From: Boswellia sacra
Taxonomy: Eukaryota > Streptophyta > Magnoliopsida > Sapindales > Burseraceae
Length of the DNA: 64,000 nucleotides
Direction of reading: 5' to 3'
Assembly (NCBI GenBank): GCA_013180625.2
Contig: SNVD02013269.1
Location: 620,001 to 684,000, forward strand
Shown here piece by piece: positions 45,303-59,204 of this stretch. A program made the position numbers and the translations under genes. The notes under the pieces were generated by a model, which saw nothing but the letters and a program-made list of their open reading frames with translations, did not search any database and was not told the origin of the DNA. Position 1 is the stretch's first letter. Every line of letters begins with the position of its first letter.

Positions 45303-45500
45303 GTCCTAAATGAAAGTATACCAAATGTCCTAAATGAAAGTTACGAACACAATGTCACTAGAAGTCCATAAAATAAAACATCAAAAGTCCTAGCTAAATG
45401 AAATTTACTAACACAATACCATTACAACCCTATAAAATAAAACACCAAAGGCCCTAGCTAAATGAAAGTTACTAATACAATCCCATTAAAACATTAAAGT
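45303..45500. repeat. About 60-64 bp imperfect tandem repeat, 3 copies
   Basis: GTCCTAAATGAAAGTTAC, GTCCTAGCTAAATGAAATTT and GCCCTAGCTAAATGAAAGTT start successive units near 45327, 45387 and 45451. Each also contains a CATAAAATAAAACA-like segment. Confidence 0.75.
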
Positions 45501-47398
<1,898 letters not shown>

Positions 47399-47408
47399 AC
47401 AAGCTTCA

Positions 47409-47489
47409 TTACCCCACTCTCCCCCCTTCCCACCCTTCTCCCCTCCCTCTCCTCCCCTTCTCCACCCACCCCCTCCCTCCCCCCCCAAA

Positions 47490-47533
<44 letters not shown>
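47409..47533. repeat. Polypyrimidine tract followed by (AC)n microsatellite
   Basis: About 75 bases of C/T-rich sequence are followed by about 20 perfect AC units (47493-47533). Apparent open frames here are products of the repeat. Confidence 0.9.
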
Positions 47534-47534
<1 letters not shown>

Positions 47535-48968
47535 TTGTTACCCAGTTCTGTGGTAGGTCATCTCCTGTTACGTGGACCAAACTAGACCAAACTGAACCCA
47601 GATGGTAGTTTGACAAAGTTAGTAGAGGTTCATATCCTATTTGTTAATGCACATGAGCCCTATATGCTGCATTATTTGTATTTTGTTGTATTTTTCTCTT
47701 CAATGTCCTACGCATCCTAAATTTTTCACAAGTAGAAGGCATAAGGCATGCTTCATGTTAAAACTTCTCTTCTTTTCACAAGTTTTCAGTCTTTGATTTG
47801 CCTTTGCCTGCAAAGATGCTATGATTTTTGCCATAATCAAGTGATATATTTATTAATTAAAAGATGCTATGTTTTGGCGTTGATTTGTATATATCAAATG
47901 TTATTTTGTTATCTACTTAGGAATGGATAATTAAGTGACCTGTTTATTACTTAAAAGATGCACTACATTGAACTTAGGTACTCGGGCTCCTCTTGGCTTT
48001 GTACAATTAGTAGCTTTAATAAGAAATTTCAGTTTAGAAAAATTGGAAAAGATGGTAAAAAATAATGACAATCTGGAGACTGGCTATATAGGGATCCCTT
48101 GATTCTCTAAAATTATTGCATCAAATTTACTTTCTAACTACTCTTTTAATGATTAAAACCATACCTGCAATGTTTTGAAACAATTTTAGTTTTCAGTAGA
48201 ATAAGGCGGAATATCTATATAGAATAAACATTGAAAAATTTTATTATAAGTTACATTATGCCAACTTTATAATTTCTTAGGATAATAGGATTTATTAGAT
48301 CACTATAGAGTTTTTTTTATAATTATCATTTACTGTGTTTATCTCTTTCGGGTGTCATTAAGTTTCATTCTTACACTTTATTTCATATTTTAACTTGACC
48401 AGGCTTTGATTGTTGACTGTTGACCAAGATTTAGCTAACCCGCTTGCCTAGGTACGAAGCTTTAAGGAGTTTCTCTAAAATTTTCTGATCAATGATAATA
48501 TCATAAATTGCCAACACATGAAAATTACTTTGCTTCACTTATTGTACCTGTAACTGTTGTTGCCTTTTTTTGTTTTTTGTTGCTCTTACTGCAGTTATTG
48601 TTGTTTTTGTTGTCATTCTTGTTGTTGTTTATCAAAGATTAAATGTTATTCTCTATGGTTTCTGATTTCAAATTACAAAACAATTGCAATTGTTAAATTT
48701 TCATCCATTTGGATTATTTGAGTTGGTAAGAGGTAAATTTTGAACTAGACCATAGGACAAGAAGTTCAAAACTTCCATCTAAAACACAATAACAATAGTA
48801 ATAGTAGCCAACCATATAGTTAAAAATTTAATGTTTCTAGCAAATTTATAATGATAGGTTGAGTTTAAAATCAAGACCAAAAGTAATATTTTAGATGTGT
48901 TTGGTTAATGTCACATCAAATGTCTAAACAATGTGTCCTAATTTTAGAAATGATAAAGCATTTATTTG

Positions 48969-48970
<2 letters not shown>
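47534..48970. other. Noncoding; possibly the 5' part of the CACTA element
   Basis: No gene is recognised. A CACTA left terminus would be expected within a few kilobases upstream of the transposase start, but neither a CACTA end nor the subterminal repeat was found. A weak tRNA-like motif lies near 48718-48775. Confidence 0.35.
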
Positions 48971-48971
<1 letters not shown>

Positions 48972-49037
<66 letters not shown>

Positions 49038-49039
49038 TG
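48972..49039. repeat. Compound microsatellite (AT)n(CT)n(GT)n
   Basis: Three dinucleotide runs in direct succession, about 16, 8 and 9 units. Confidence 0.93.
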
Positions 49040-49176
49040 CTCTAAGTAGATAAAATCTTTATAGAAATTGCATTTTAAGAAAATAGGAAGAATCTAAAAT
49101 TTGATATGTTGGCATTGCATTGATTTTATGCTTCTCATATATTAGGCAGGTTATACATCAATAAGTAAAGCTAAGG

Positions 49177-52100
49177 ATGGATAAAACATGGGTCTATTTT
49201 CCAAGGTTTTTTTCCCCATTTCCTCTTCTTATAAGAAATATTAAACCTAGTTTGCCTAGTTTATTTAACAGTAGTTTAATATTAGATTTTTTTTTTGGTT
49301 TAACAAAACTATGTAGAACTTCTACTGAGTATTGTAAGGGAGCTCAAAAATTTGTCGATATGGTTCAAGCTCAAATAAATAGTGATTATATCTCTTGCCC
49401 ATGTGTTAAATGTCTAAATTTATGCCATCTACATGTTGATGTGGTTTTTGAGCACTTGATCATATCGGGGATGAGTCCGACATACACCACTTGGGTTTTT
49501 CATAGGGAGAAGCCACAAGAGCAAGAACTACATGAAGTTCATAACATCTCAACTACACATAGGATGTATAAAGATGCATATGATGGAGATTTTGATGAAC
49601 TAGATCATCAACCAAATGAGGTTTTCAATCAAAAGTTGGAAGATACAGAAGCTCCTTTATATTCAGGCTCTATAAAACATTCAACCATCTCAGCTACTAT
49701 AGTTATGTTTAACCATAAGACTTCACATTACTTATCTGATAAAGGTTTTATAGAATTATTACAAATCATTCGAGATTTGCTACCTCTAGATAATACTCTT
49801 CCTGATTCGACATATTTAACTAAGAAGTTACTAAAGACATTTGACCTTGGGTATGAAAAGATAGATACATGCGAAAAAGACTGTTGTTTATTCAGAAAAG
49901 ATAAGGAGCACCTAGATGCCTGCCCAAAATGTGGTACTTCAAGATGGAAAATCAACCAACGCACAAAAAAGGTTATGCAAGGAATTCCTATGAAAGTGTT
50001 GCATTATTTTCCAATTATGCCAAGGTTTAGGCGAATGTTCAAGTCAATAGAAAGAGCTAAACAACCAACTTAGCATGCCACTCATGCAAGTGTAGATGGC
50101 AAGATGCGACATCCAATTGATTCTCTTGCATGGCAAACAATTGATAGAAAGTGGCCTGAATTTGCTTCAGATGCATGAAATCTAAGGCTTGGGCTTGCAA
50201 CAGATGGCTTTAATCCATTTCGTGATTAAGCTCTAGGTATAGTTGATGGCCAGTGATTTTAGTGACTTATAATCTTCCACCTTGGTTGTGTATGATGAAG
50301 GAGAATTTGATGTTGACTCTATTAATTCTGGGTCCTAAGCAACCTGGAAATGATATAGACAAATACTTAGAGCCATTAATAGATGACTTGAAGGAATTGT
50401 GGGAAAATGGGGTAGAAGTATATGACTCTTATTCTAAGTCCAAATTTAATTTGAAAGCTATCTTAATGTGGACTATAAATGACTTCCCAGCATATGGCAA
50501 TCTAGCAGGTTGTACCACAAAAGGCTAATTTGCTTGTCTTGTATGTGTTGTGGATACATGTTGTCAATGGTTACCTCATAGCCATAAATTTGCATATATG
50601 GGACATGGAAGGTTTATTAACCACAACCATCCCTTACATAAGAAAAAGAATTGTTTTGATGGAAATAAAGAGACTAGCAGAAGACCTAAACAATTAACAG
50701 GCCATGAAATTTTCCATTAAGTAAAAGATTTTGTTAATGATTGGGGAAAAGATATGATAAAGAAAAAGAGGAAAAAGTCAGATGTGGTTCAAATGTGGAA
50801 AAAGAGGTCAATATTCTTTGACTTGCCATATTGGAGGGTATGTTAATTCACATATAAATAAATCTATATATTATTACATTATTTTTGTTTTTATGCCAAA
50901 TTAAATAAAAGGTTATAACTAACAACAATTTTACCTTCAAAATTTATTACTTTATAGGGCTTAGTATTACGTCACAACTTAGATGTCATGCACATTGAGA
51001 AAAACATTTGTGACAGTATTGTTAGTACATTGTTAGATTTGAAGGGAAAGTGTAAAGATGGTCTAAACTCTAGAAAAGATTTGTAAGCAATGAATATTAG
51101 ACTTGATTTGCATTCGAAGGAAAAGGGCAAAAGAGTGTACTTACCACCAGCTATGCAAACACTATCCAAAAGGGAAAAAAAACTTCTGCAATAGATTTTT
51201 TGAGTTAAAGCTACCCTATGGATATGGATCTAATATTGGCAATTGTATTCAAGTAGATGAATGTAAAATTATGGTTTTGAAGTCTCATGATTATCATATT
51301 TTGATGCAACAATTGCTACCAGTAGCTATATGAGGGCTTTTACCTAGAGACCAAGAGTCACAATTTTCAACTCTGTGCATTCTTTAATGAATTATGCCAA
51401 CGAGTGATTGATGGCACCAGGTTGGAAGAGATGGAAAATGATATTGCTAAAACTATATGTATGTTAGAAAGGTTTTTCCCTCCTTCATTTTTTGATGTCA
51501 TGGTGCATTTGACTATTCATTTGGGACATGAAGCTCAACGTTGTGGTCCAGTACAATATCAAGAATTAGAAATTGCTCATCATTATGTGCTATATAATAG
51601 TGCTGAAGTAGAACCATATTTCGAGTATTTATAATGCAATATGCTTTACATTTGGTAGTTAAGCATTACTATTTGATAAATTGGTTCACTCATTGTATTT
51701 CTTTCTATATAGAATGCACATACAGGGGTTGAAATCTTTAGATAGACGATTCTGCCACCCAAGGAACAAAGCTTTACTAAAAAAATGAGCACCAAGATAC
51801 ATTTTGTACATGGTTATCGTCGAAGGTTATATAATTTTTCAAATATGTGTGTGTGTGCACACGCGCGCACTTCAACTTGAAGTTTCTAACCTAATTGAGG
51901 CTTAAATAGATAAAGTATGAAGCAATTGGGATTAGTGAGACATTGAAAAGGTTTGCATTTGGACCCAAAAGGACAGCAATGTCATAGTCGGGATATACAA
52001 TCAATGGACTTCGATTTCGTACAAAGGATGGTGAAAAATCTACGCAAGAGAGCGGTGTCTCCATTGAAGCAGAAACCATATGCAGATCCAGTGTCAAAGA

Positions 52101-52509
52101 TACCAATCAAGTGGTTGAAAAAATCTTTTATTATGGAATTATCAAAGATATCATTGTACTTGATTACTACACATTTAAAGTACCATTATTTAAATGTGAT
52201 TGGGCCAACACTAAGGAAAGAGGATGGGTTTACTATTGCTACTTTACTTGAAGGACAAAGTCAATTCGACAAAGATTCATTCATTTTGGCATCACAAGCA
52301 AAACAAGTCTTTTATGTGAAAGAAACTGATACATCATCCTGTTTCATTGTATTACAAGCCCCATCAAGAAAGTGTCATGATATGGATATGTATCAAAATA
52401 ATATATTCACTTCTTTTTCAGGAATAGATACATCTATATTAAGCTTGTCTAGAAACATAAGTGAAGATGATAATAATGTAAGAGAGGATCGTGATGGACT
52501 GTTTGTGTA
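49177..52509 (+). pseudogene. CACTA TNP2-type transposase remnant
   Basis: The first open frame (49177-50073) contains a transposase-associated domain (ISCPCVKCLNLCH, then GMSPTYTTWVFHREKP) and the start of TNP2 (CPKCGTSRWKINQ). After a stop at 50071, homology continues in broken frames. RHPIDSLAWQTIDRKWPEF is near 50108 and YNLPPWLCM with ALMWTINDFPAYGNLAG is in 50253-50520. DVMHIEKNICDSI near 50980 and LPPAMQTLSKREKK near 51140 follow. DUF4218 is at 51404-51634 (PPSFFDVMVHLTIHLGHEAQ). DUF4216 is near 52150-52370 (FILASQAKQVFYVKETD). At least five stops and several frameshifts interrupt it. Short noncoding gaps, for example 50830-50960, look like introns. Confidence 0.9.
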
Positions 52510-52799
52510 ATTAGCATGGTTGATGTTGCTTTCTTATTGGATGTGTTATATCTGTATATAATAAATGTATTTGCTGTTTCATTGACAATTTTTTTAACAC
52601 TTTGTTATGCCAATTATTTCTATTTCATAACCTGTTTCCTATCACAGGATACCAAAAAAGTAGCAGGGGTAGAAAGTTGCTTACATCATGTTAAAAGACC
52701 AAGGAGAGTAAGTCAAACTTTATTTTCATAAGTGCATTGATTAATGTCTGTTATTTACTTTATGAGTTGACATAAATTGTTTTAATGTCATTATACAGT

Positions 52800-54190
52800 C
52801 TTCTAAACAAGCAACTAAAAGGGCCAAAAAGGATAGGACAGCTATAGCTAGAGCCTTACGAGATGAGATTGAAGACCATGAACACATTGATTTTGTGGAT
52901 ACTAATTCTGACTCTGAAATACAACCTTCTTCCACTACAGAAAAGAAGAAAATGGCTCATGCAAAGATTCAATGGGTTGCTCCTCTTGATGGAAACCCAT
53001 GGCAGTAAAGTTTAATGAATATGGGCAAGCTGTAGGTAAAAATTCAAATAGATTGTCTTCTTACATTGGTTGTTTAGTAAGAGAGATGGTGCCTATAACA
53101 TATGACAACTAGCACACCGTAGATGATGATCTTAAAAAGAGACTTTGGATTGCCATAAAGGTAAAGACGTCAATTTTAGTAAGTAGAAGTAACATGGTTT
53201 ATATATAAGTCCTAATTTCTTGTGTTTTTCCTCCTGCAGCAACACTTCATTCTTGAGGAATGTCACAGGCAATGGGTGTTAATGACAATGGGCAAGACAT
53301 GAAGAACTTATAAATCAGAGTTATCACGTAAAATTAGGAAATTGGTATTTGATAAAGATGTGAAGGACCACCTTGCAGCATTGACGGACTTGAAGCCTTG
53401 GTATATCAAATGTGATAAAGAATGGGATAAGTTTCTTAAGCAAAGAACTCTAAAGAATTTCAGGTAAATAATGTAGTTTCAAAACTTAAATAATATAAGT
53501 TCTTGTATATTCCAACTAATTTACTTTCACTTTCATTTAGGTGAAGAGTTCACATTATCAAGATTTGAGAGGAAAACAAAAGTAAATGCACCGGACAAGT
53601 CGTAAAGGAATGGCTCACCTAAGATATGAAATGGTAAAATTTATTATTAAATTATAATCAGATTGTTCAATTACTTTTTCAATCAGATTGTATAACTTTT
53701 CAATTACTTATCATGCTTACAAGTGTAGACTCAAGAGAATCCTAAAAAATCGATAACCAGAGTAGATGTGTGGATTCGTGCTTATTCTAACAAAGATGGG
53801 AAACCAAGCAGTGAAGAGGTTACTGAATCAATAGTAAAAAAACTTTTTTCTATTAACATTTATTTTCATATTCCTATAGATTACTCTAAACTACTAACTA
53901 CTTGGACTAAATTTTCATATTTGATATAGCAAAAAATTGAAGAATTTAGGAAAACCCAATCAAGTGATGGTTCTAATATCAATGGAGATGTTATCAACCA
54001 TATATATGGTCCAGAACGTCCAGGAAGGGTGCTAGGAGGTGGATTTGGAGCTACACCAACAAGAATGGCTTTAGAGTCATTAAGCAAGTCAAATAATACA
54101 AAAATGCAACATCAATTAATGGATCTTCAAAACAAATATGATGAACTTAAGAACATATTAATCAAACATGTGGTCAATCGTCAGGTAGTC
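52800..54190 (+). pseudogene. CACTA second gene, Ptta/En/Spm transposase remnant
   Basis: Exon-like blocks give KRAKKDRTAIARALRDE near 52815 and EECHRQWVLMTMGKT with KSELSRKIRKLVFDKDVKD near 53250-53370. Further on are THRTSRKGMAHLRYEM near 53590 and RVDVWIRAYSNKDGKPSSEE near 53765. NHIYGPERPGRVLGGGFGAT is near 53995, followed by a coiled-coil-like end (MQHQLMDLQNKYDELKNILI). These match the plant transposase family Ptta/En/Spm (PF03004 type), thought to bind the subterminal repeats. Stops such as the TAG in GKT*RTYKSE show decay. Confidence 0.85.
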
Positions 54191-54469
54191 AGTGTAATTT
54201 ATGCTAGTTTTTCAGGTGATTACGTTAATGATGTATTAAATGCAGCTTAGATTTTAATTTTGGAATCATAATGTTGTTCTCTAAAATATTGTGTTGTAAA
54301 GAGTACTTATTAGTGATTGCCGAATACTTTTCAGGACCAAGGAGTAGATATAATGCAAGATTTTGTAAACAATTGGACACAAAACACTCCACAAGTAAGT
54401 ATAATTCTAACATTTATTTACTTTATAATTCTTCATTAATTATAACCCCAAAACTAATTTAAAATATTG

Positions 54470-56110
54470 TAAAAAGCAGTATCACCTGAGGTTTCATCTA
54501 ATTTATTAGTTGTTTCATCTACCTGAATATTAGTTGTGGCAAATATAGGCTATCTGATTCGTGAACTGCTTTATTGACTTGTTTGAATCATTGTTTATGT
54601 CTCTCTACTTACTGCTCATGTTAATTTATATGGTCAAAAATCAAGAATTGATTTTGGTTTTAATATAATTCGTGATATATACTACCAAATCATCTCACTG
54701 TCTTTATGCACTTATTGATGGGAATGCTATCAAAATGAGAGTGCCATGAGTATCATATATAGATTGTTTACTCAAAACTAGAAGGCAATATTAATTACTG
54801 TCCTACAGGTTGCTTGGATTTGTCATCGATGCACAACTATTGGAATGAATAATTTGCGAAAATGTTTAAGATTTGAATTCCTTTTTCATTGCTAGATTTT
54901 TGCTTCCTTTTTTACTATGGCTGTTTTCTAATCCTGCTTTAATTCTAGAATCATGATGTCTTATATGATTGAACAAAATTTATAACACAAGATGAATGCT
55001 TAGAAATCACAAGTACCTTAGATGGGTTGAGAGGGCTATCAGGATCACAATTTGATGGATAGGAACTGTCATTGTAATTAGGCCATAGTCCACGATGCCA
55101 AAATCTAGTGTAGGCTTTTTAATGGTTGGATAGTAGTACTGTGTTTTGTGGTGTCACAATATGAACCTGGCCACTATGTAACCAAATGCAGAACCCAAAT
55201 AATGATCAGAAAAAGTAATATACATAGAAGAAATAAAGAAAAGAAAAGATAACTGATCACTTACCTATTGACCAAGGTAGAAGAAATCGAAACTTGGGTG
55301 AATTCTTAAATAGTTTTCTATTCTTAATTAGAACCTCATGATGAGTATAATGCATTTTATAATACATTGCTTGAATGATGTTTTCACATGTAGATGTGTT
55401 TGTAATGTATCTATTTTTCAGGGAGAATTCAGGTTAGCTTGAATCATGCTTTACCCATCTGGATGTGTTTATTGGTTTCTACTTAAGTAAGTTGATTTAT
55501 AACAATTGTCAAGATTTATTTTTTATGTTAATATTTAGGCCAAATATGTGAGGAATTTTATGTTGTTACACTAAAGAGAATGCTAATGTTGTGAAGATTC
55601 TGATTGATTAATGTTTAATGAAAAGGAAGCCATACGTTATGCTATAGGCTCTCTTTCTATGACTTATAATTTTGTAGGATAGAAACAAAGATTTGCTTTG
55701 CAAAATCAGTTTAACATGTTTCTATTCTAATTTTTGAAAAAGAAATTAGAGTAATTTTTAAGGCCGCCTCACTTATTAGGCAATGAATTTTTATATCAAT
55801 ATATCATAACTCAACTTAATGTAATTACTTATTAGCTGGGAATTACCTTAATCTAATTATAGTAATTGCTTATTGATGCCAATGCATGTCCAAAGTGTAA
55901 CCTTTGTCTTGGCTGGATCACTCTAATAAATTTGTTATTAATCCTAAGCAATTTAATTTACATTTCTTCATGATTTCTTCATGTTTCTCAATAAGTTAGT
56001 TGTGTGCAGGCTTATAGTTATGATTAAAAGTTGTTTTCTTTTGACAATATAGTTTATGTTTGTTTACAACACGTGTGAAGTTGTATTATGACTAATTAAA
56101 TTTTCTTGTT
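54470..56110. other. Noncoding interior of the CACTA element
   Basis: This stretch between transposase blocks is probably a long intron or decayed sequence. No separate gene or inserted element edge is recognised. Confidence 0.35.
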
Positions 56111-56123
56111 GGATTGTAAAAGA

Positions 56124-56418
56124 TGGAAAAGACCAATGGTGGTGGTTGTGCGTCAAATAACTTGGAGAATGCTTAATGTAAATTGATGGATTGGATGGGA
56201 ACCGATTCTATAATGGGAGAAGGAAAAATTGCATCAATAGATCCATATTCACAGGTAAATTATATGTTTCTTGGACCAGACTGTTGAAAAATTTGGGTGA
56301 CAATGGCACAAGTGGAGAGTACACCTTTATATTGTCCTGCATCTGAACTTCATGTCCTTAGTGATGCAATAGGAAGCACCATTGCTTGGCCAAAGTATTA
56401 TGTTAAGTTAGACTAGCC
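56124..56418 (+). pseudogene. CACTA transposase C-terminal block
   Basis: The frame from 56124 reads MEKTNGGGCASNNLENA, stop, CKLMDWMGTDSIMGEGKIAS, then IDPYSQVNYMFLGPDC and PASELHVLSDAIGSTIAWP. The pattern A-x-G-x-I-x-S-x-D-P, then L-G-P-D-C, then D-A-I-G-x-x-I-A-W-P is the typical C-terminal end of plant CACTA second-gene products. Two in-frame stops are present. Confidence 0.7.
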
Positions 56419-56704
56419 AGTTGGTGCTTAGTTAATGGTTAAATGCTATAGTTTATGGTATTTTGTTATCATATTGAGCTGAATTGAGATGATATTTTTA
56501 TGTGTACTTGATATTAAACCAAAATATTTATTATTATGACATAAGATATTTCAAAAGTTTTGTTCTTTGCTTATGAAATATTTGCAATTGATTGATGATG
56601 AGTATTTGACTAAACTTAATCATTGAACAACTAGAGTGTGCTATTAATATTTGAAGGAAATGAGTGGCATTTTCATATAATTGTATTTTGAAAAAAAAAA
56701 CCAC

Positions 56705-57077
56705 ACATTGTTTACAACGTTTTATAAAAGTTGTCAATATCCCATTACAATGCTTTTAACAAGCTGCAAAAAGTTCTCTATAATGATTAATAAGCGTTGT
56801 GAACAACATGAACAAATTCTCCAGCAAACATGCACAGCGTCTTAAAGAGCTGTTGAGAGACTTTTACAACGTTTATTAAATGTTGTAATAGGATTTTTAT
56901 AGCATTTATAAATGTTGTATAGTACACAGTTACAGCGTTTTTGTATAGCGATTGTAAAATGTTGTAATTGATTGCGAAGCTTTTACAACTCCGTCGATAA
57001 CAACACGTGGCAAAACGCTGTGACAAATGTTTTACAGCGTTTTCTAAATGTTGTAAAATGTCCAATTTCTACTAGTG
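56705..57077 (+). repeat. CACTA right end with subterminal repeats
   Basis: Copies of TTACAACGTTT or TTACAGCGTTTT paired with inverted AATGTTGTAA recur about five times (near 56712, 56863, 56933, 56980 and 57033), ending in the terminal TTTCTACTAGTG. In CACTA elements such motifs are transposase-binding sites. Confidence 0.85.
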
Positions 57078-58594
57078 TGAGGTTCAAAAAGATATTATAA
57101 GTGTTATTTCAATTGAAACTACTAATTTTATGCTTTGAGATATGGATGATTCATTATTTTCAGTAAGGATTGGTAAGTGTCGTGATATATATACAAATGA
57201 GCAATTAACAGTTTTCATGTGTTCTATGAATAAAAATAGTATTGCTATGGAGTGTTTCCTAGGTATTTAACATGTTACTAGTACTATAGCTCTTTTTCTT
57301 AAAGCAACAATTGATAATATATTTTTTTAAGGCATAGATTGAGCATTTCTAGGTTACGTGGGTGGGGGTATGATGGAGTTAGAAATATGCAAGGGGAGCA
57401 CAAGGGTTTTAAAGCACTTATAATGAAGGAAAACAAATATGCTTATTATGTTCATTGTTTTGCCCATTAACTTCAATTGGCACTTGTGGTTGTGGCATAG
57501 AACAATATTGATTTTAATGATCTTTTGAATATTGTTGCAATTATGGTTAATATTAGTGGAGCATCATCAAAATGTTATAATCTTCTTCGAGATAAGTAAG
57601 CTTATAAAGTTATTCAAGCTCTTAATGGTGGTGAACTTTTAAGTGAAAAGGTCTCAATGAAACGGCTAATCTCAAGCATCCAAAGGACACACATTGGGTT
57701 CATATTGTGGTACCTAACCATATCTATGATGTTTTCATCAATTATTGGTGTTCTTGAGATAATTCAAATTGATGGATCAAGTTCTAAGCAAAAATTTCAA
57801 GCAAACCTTATAAGGCAGTTGATGTAATCATTTGATGTTGTGTTTTGTTAATTTTTTTTTATGAAAGATATACTTCACTTTCCAATGAATTTTCTCAAGC
57901 TTTATAAAGAAAATATTAGGATATTGTAAATGCCATTAAATTGGTTGGAGTACGTAGGATTATCTTAAAAATGATGAGGGAGAATGGATGAGATAATTTG
58001 CTTAGTGAAATATTTTCATTTTGTGCTAATCATGATATTGATGTCCCCATCATGAATGATATGTTTCTAAATCAAGGGAAGTCAAGGTGTAAAGCTCAAG
58101 AAATCACAAATTTACATTATTATCTTGTTGAGCTATTTTATACTATTTTAGATATGTAACTTCAAGAGCTAAATAATTATATTAATGAGGCAAACACTAA
58201 GTTTCTTATTTGTTTGGCTACTTTATGTCCAAATAAGTCATTTGATGCTTTTGATAAACGAAGATTGATATGCCTTGTTGAACTTCATCCAAAAGATTTT
58301 TATGAATTAAATATCAAGTTTGATCTCCAGCTTGATGTTTACATTATAGATATGCACTCTAGTGTGCAATTTTTAGATTTTAATGGGATTGGGATCTTGT
58401 TTTGGAATTTTTTGACACTAAAAAAGATATTGCGTATCCATTTGTTCTTATATTGGTGAAATTAGCTTTAACTCTACTAGTTCTCACTACTAGTGTAGAT
58501 TAAGTATTTTTAGCACTGAATTTTGTGAAGAATCATCTTCAAAATTGAATATGGATCAATGGTTGAATGATAACTTGGTTGCTTAAATTGAGAC
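57078..58594 (+). pseudogene. hAT-family transposase (ZMYM1/DUF4371-like) remnant, 5'-truncated
   Basis: Homology begins right after the CACTA terminus with EVQKDIISVISIETTNF. It continues with a DUF4371-like block (GVRNMQGEHKGFKALIMKEN, YYVHCFAH) near 57370-57470 and VEFLFYTILDM-like sequence near 58130. NEANTKFLICLATLCPNKSF is near 58190. The C-terminal hAT dimerisation region near 58450-58594 is degenerate, ending MDQWLNDNLVA, stop, IETE. Many stops and frameshifts occur. The N-terminal third and zinc finger are absent, as expected if the CACTA element split the gene. Confidence 0.87.
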
Positions 58595-58797
58595 AGAGTA
58601 ATGCTAGGTATATAATTAAGTTGTATAACCTAACTCATACAATCTGACATGGCAAAAATTCACAGGATGAGTTGGTCCCATTTTGTTTATTAAAATTGGT
58701 TAATTTATTTTTCATTTTTACCTACTCAATGAATCTGTGTCATATCATGTTGTATGAGTTAGGTTATACAATTTAGTTGTATACATAGCATTACTCT
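58595..58797. mobile_element. MITE-like inverted-repeat element, 203 bp
   Basis: The left arm AGAGTAATGCTAGGTATATA and the next AACCTAACTCATACAA recur inverted at the right, where the minus strand reads AGAGTAATGCTATGTATACA and AACCTAACTCATACAA. Arms are about 50 bp each around an AT-rich centre. It sits at the very end of the hAT-like coding remnant. No clean target-site duplication was found. Confidence 0.8.
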
Positions 58798-59204
58798 TTA
58801 TTAATTTATGCATATTAACAACAATTATTCATCTAACTCATATTTCTTTCTATAGTCCAGGAAATCTAAAAGAAAGTTGTGGAGAAGACAAAACAAAACA
58901 AAAACACACACACGCATACCACATTATTGGTAGCTTGGTTAATCAACTTCATAAAAATGCCCAAGTTACGACTTCTTATTTGTTTTCAAGTCCAAAAAAC
59001 ATTTTCTAAAAACATATAGATATCGATACATTTTAAATCAATATTAATAGCATACCATTTTTAAAATTTAAAGAAATTCAAAACCAACCACATATTCTTA
59101 CTAAATTATGAAACAAAAACTTAAAATACAAAGACAAACACACCTTCTAAAAGAGAAATACATTGAAGTTATTGCTTGATGATTTTTTTCATGGTTCTTT
59201 TATT

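Larger units (their letters stand above)
49177..57077 (+). mobile_element. CACTA (En/Spm) DNA transposon, decayed; left end not found
   Basis: The transposase genes read along the plus strand in the usual order: TNP2-type transposase, DUF4218, DUF4216, then a Ptta/En/Spm-type protein. The right terminus at 57077 reads TTTCTACTAGTG, the reverse complement of CACTAGTAGAAA, the class terminal motif. It is preceded by subterminal repeats. The left end is not recognised, so the start given is the first coding base and the true element is longer. Stops and frameshifts throughout show it is dead. Confidence 0.9.

Noticed and set aside
48540..48640. (GTT)n-like stretch that could encode poly-Val or poly-Gln
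   Set aside because: Imperfect, with frame-breaking stops and no gene context.
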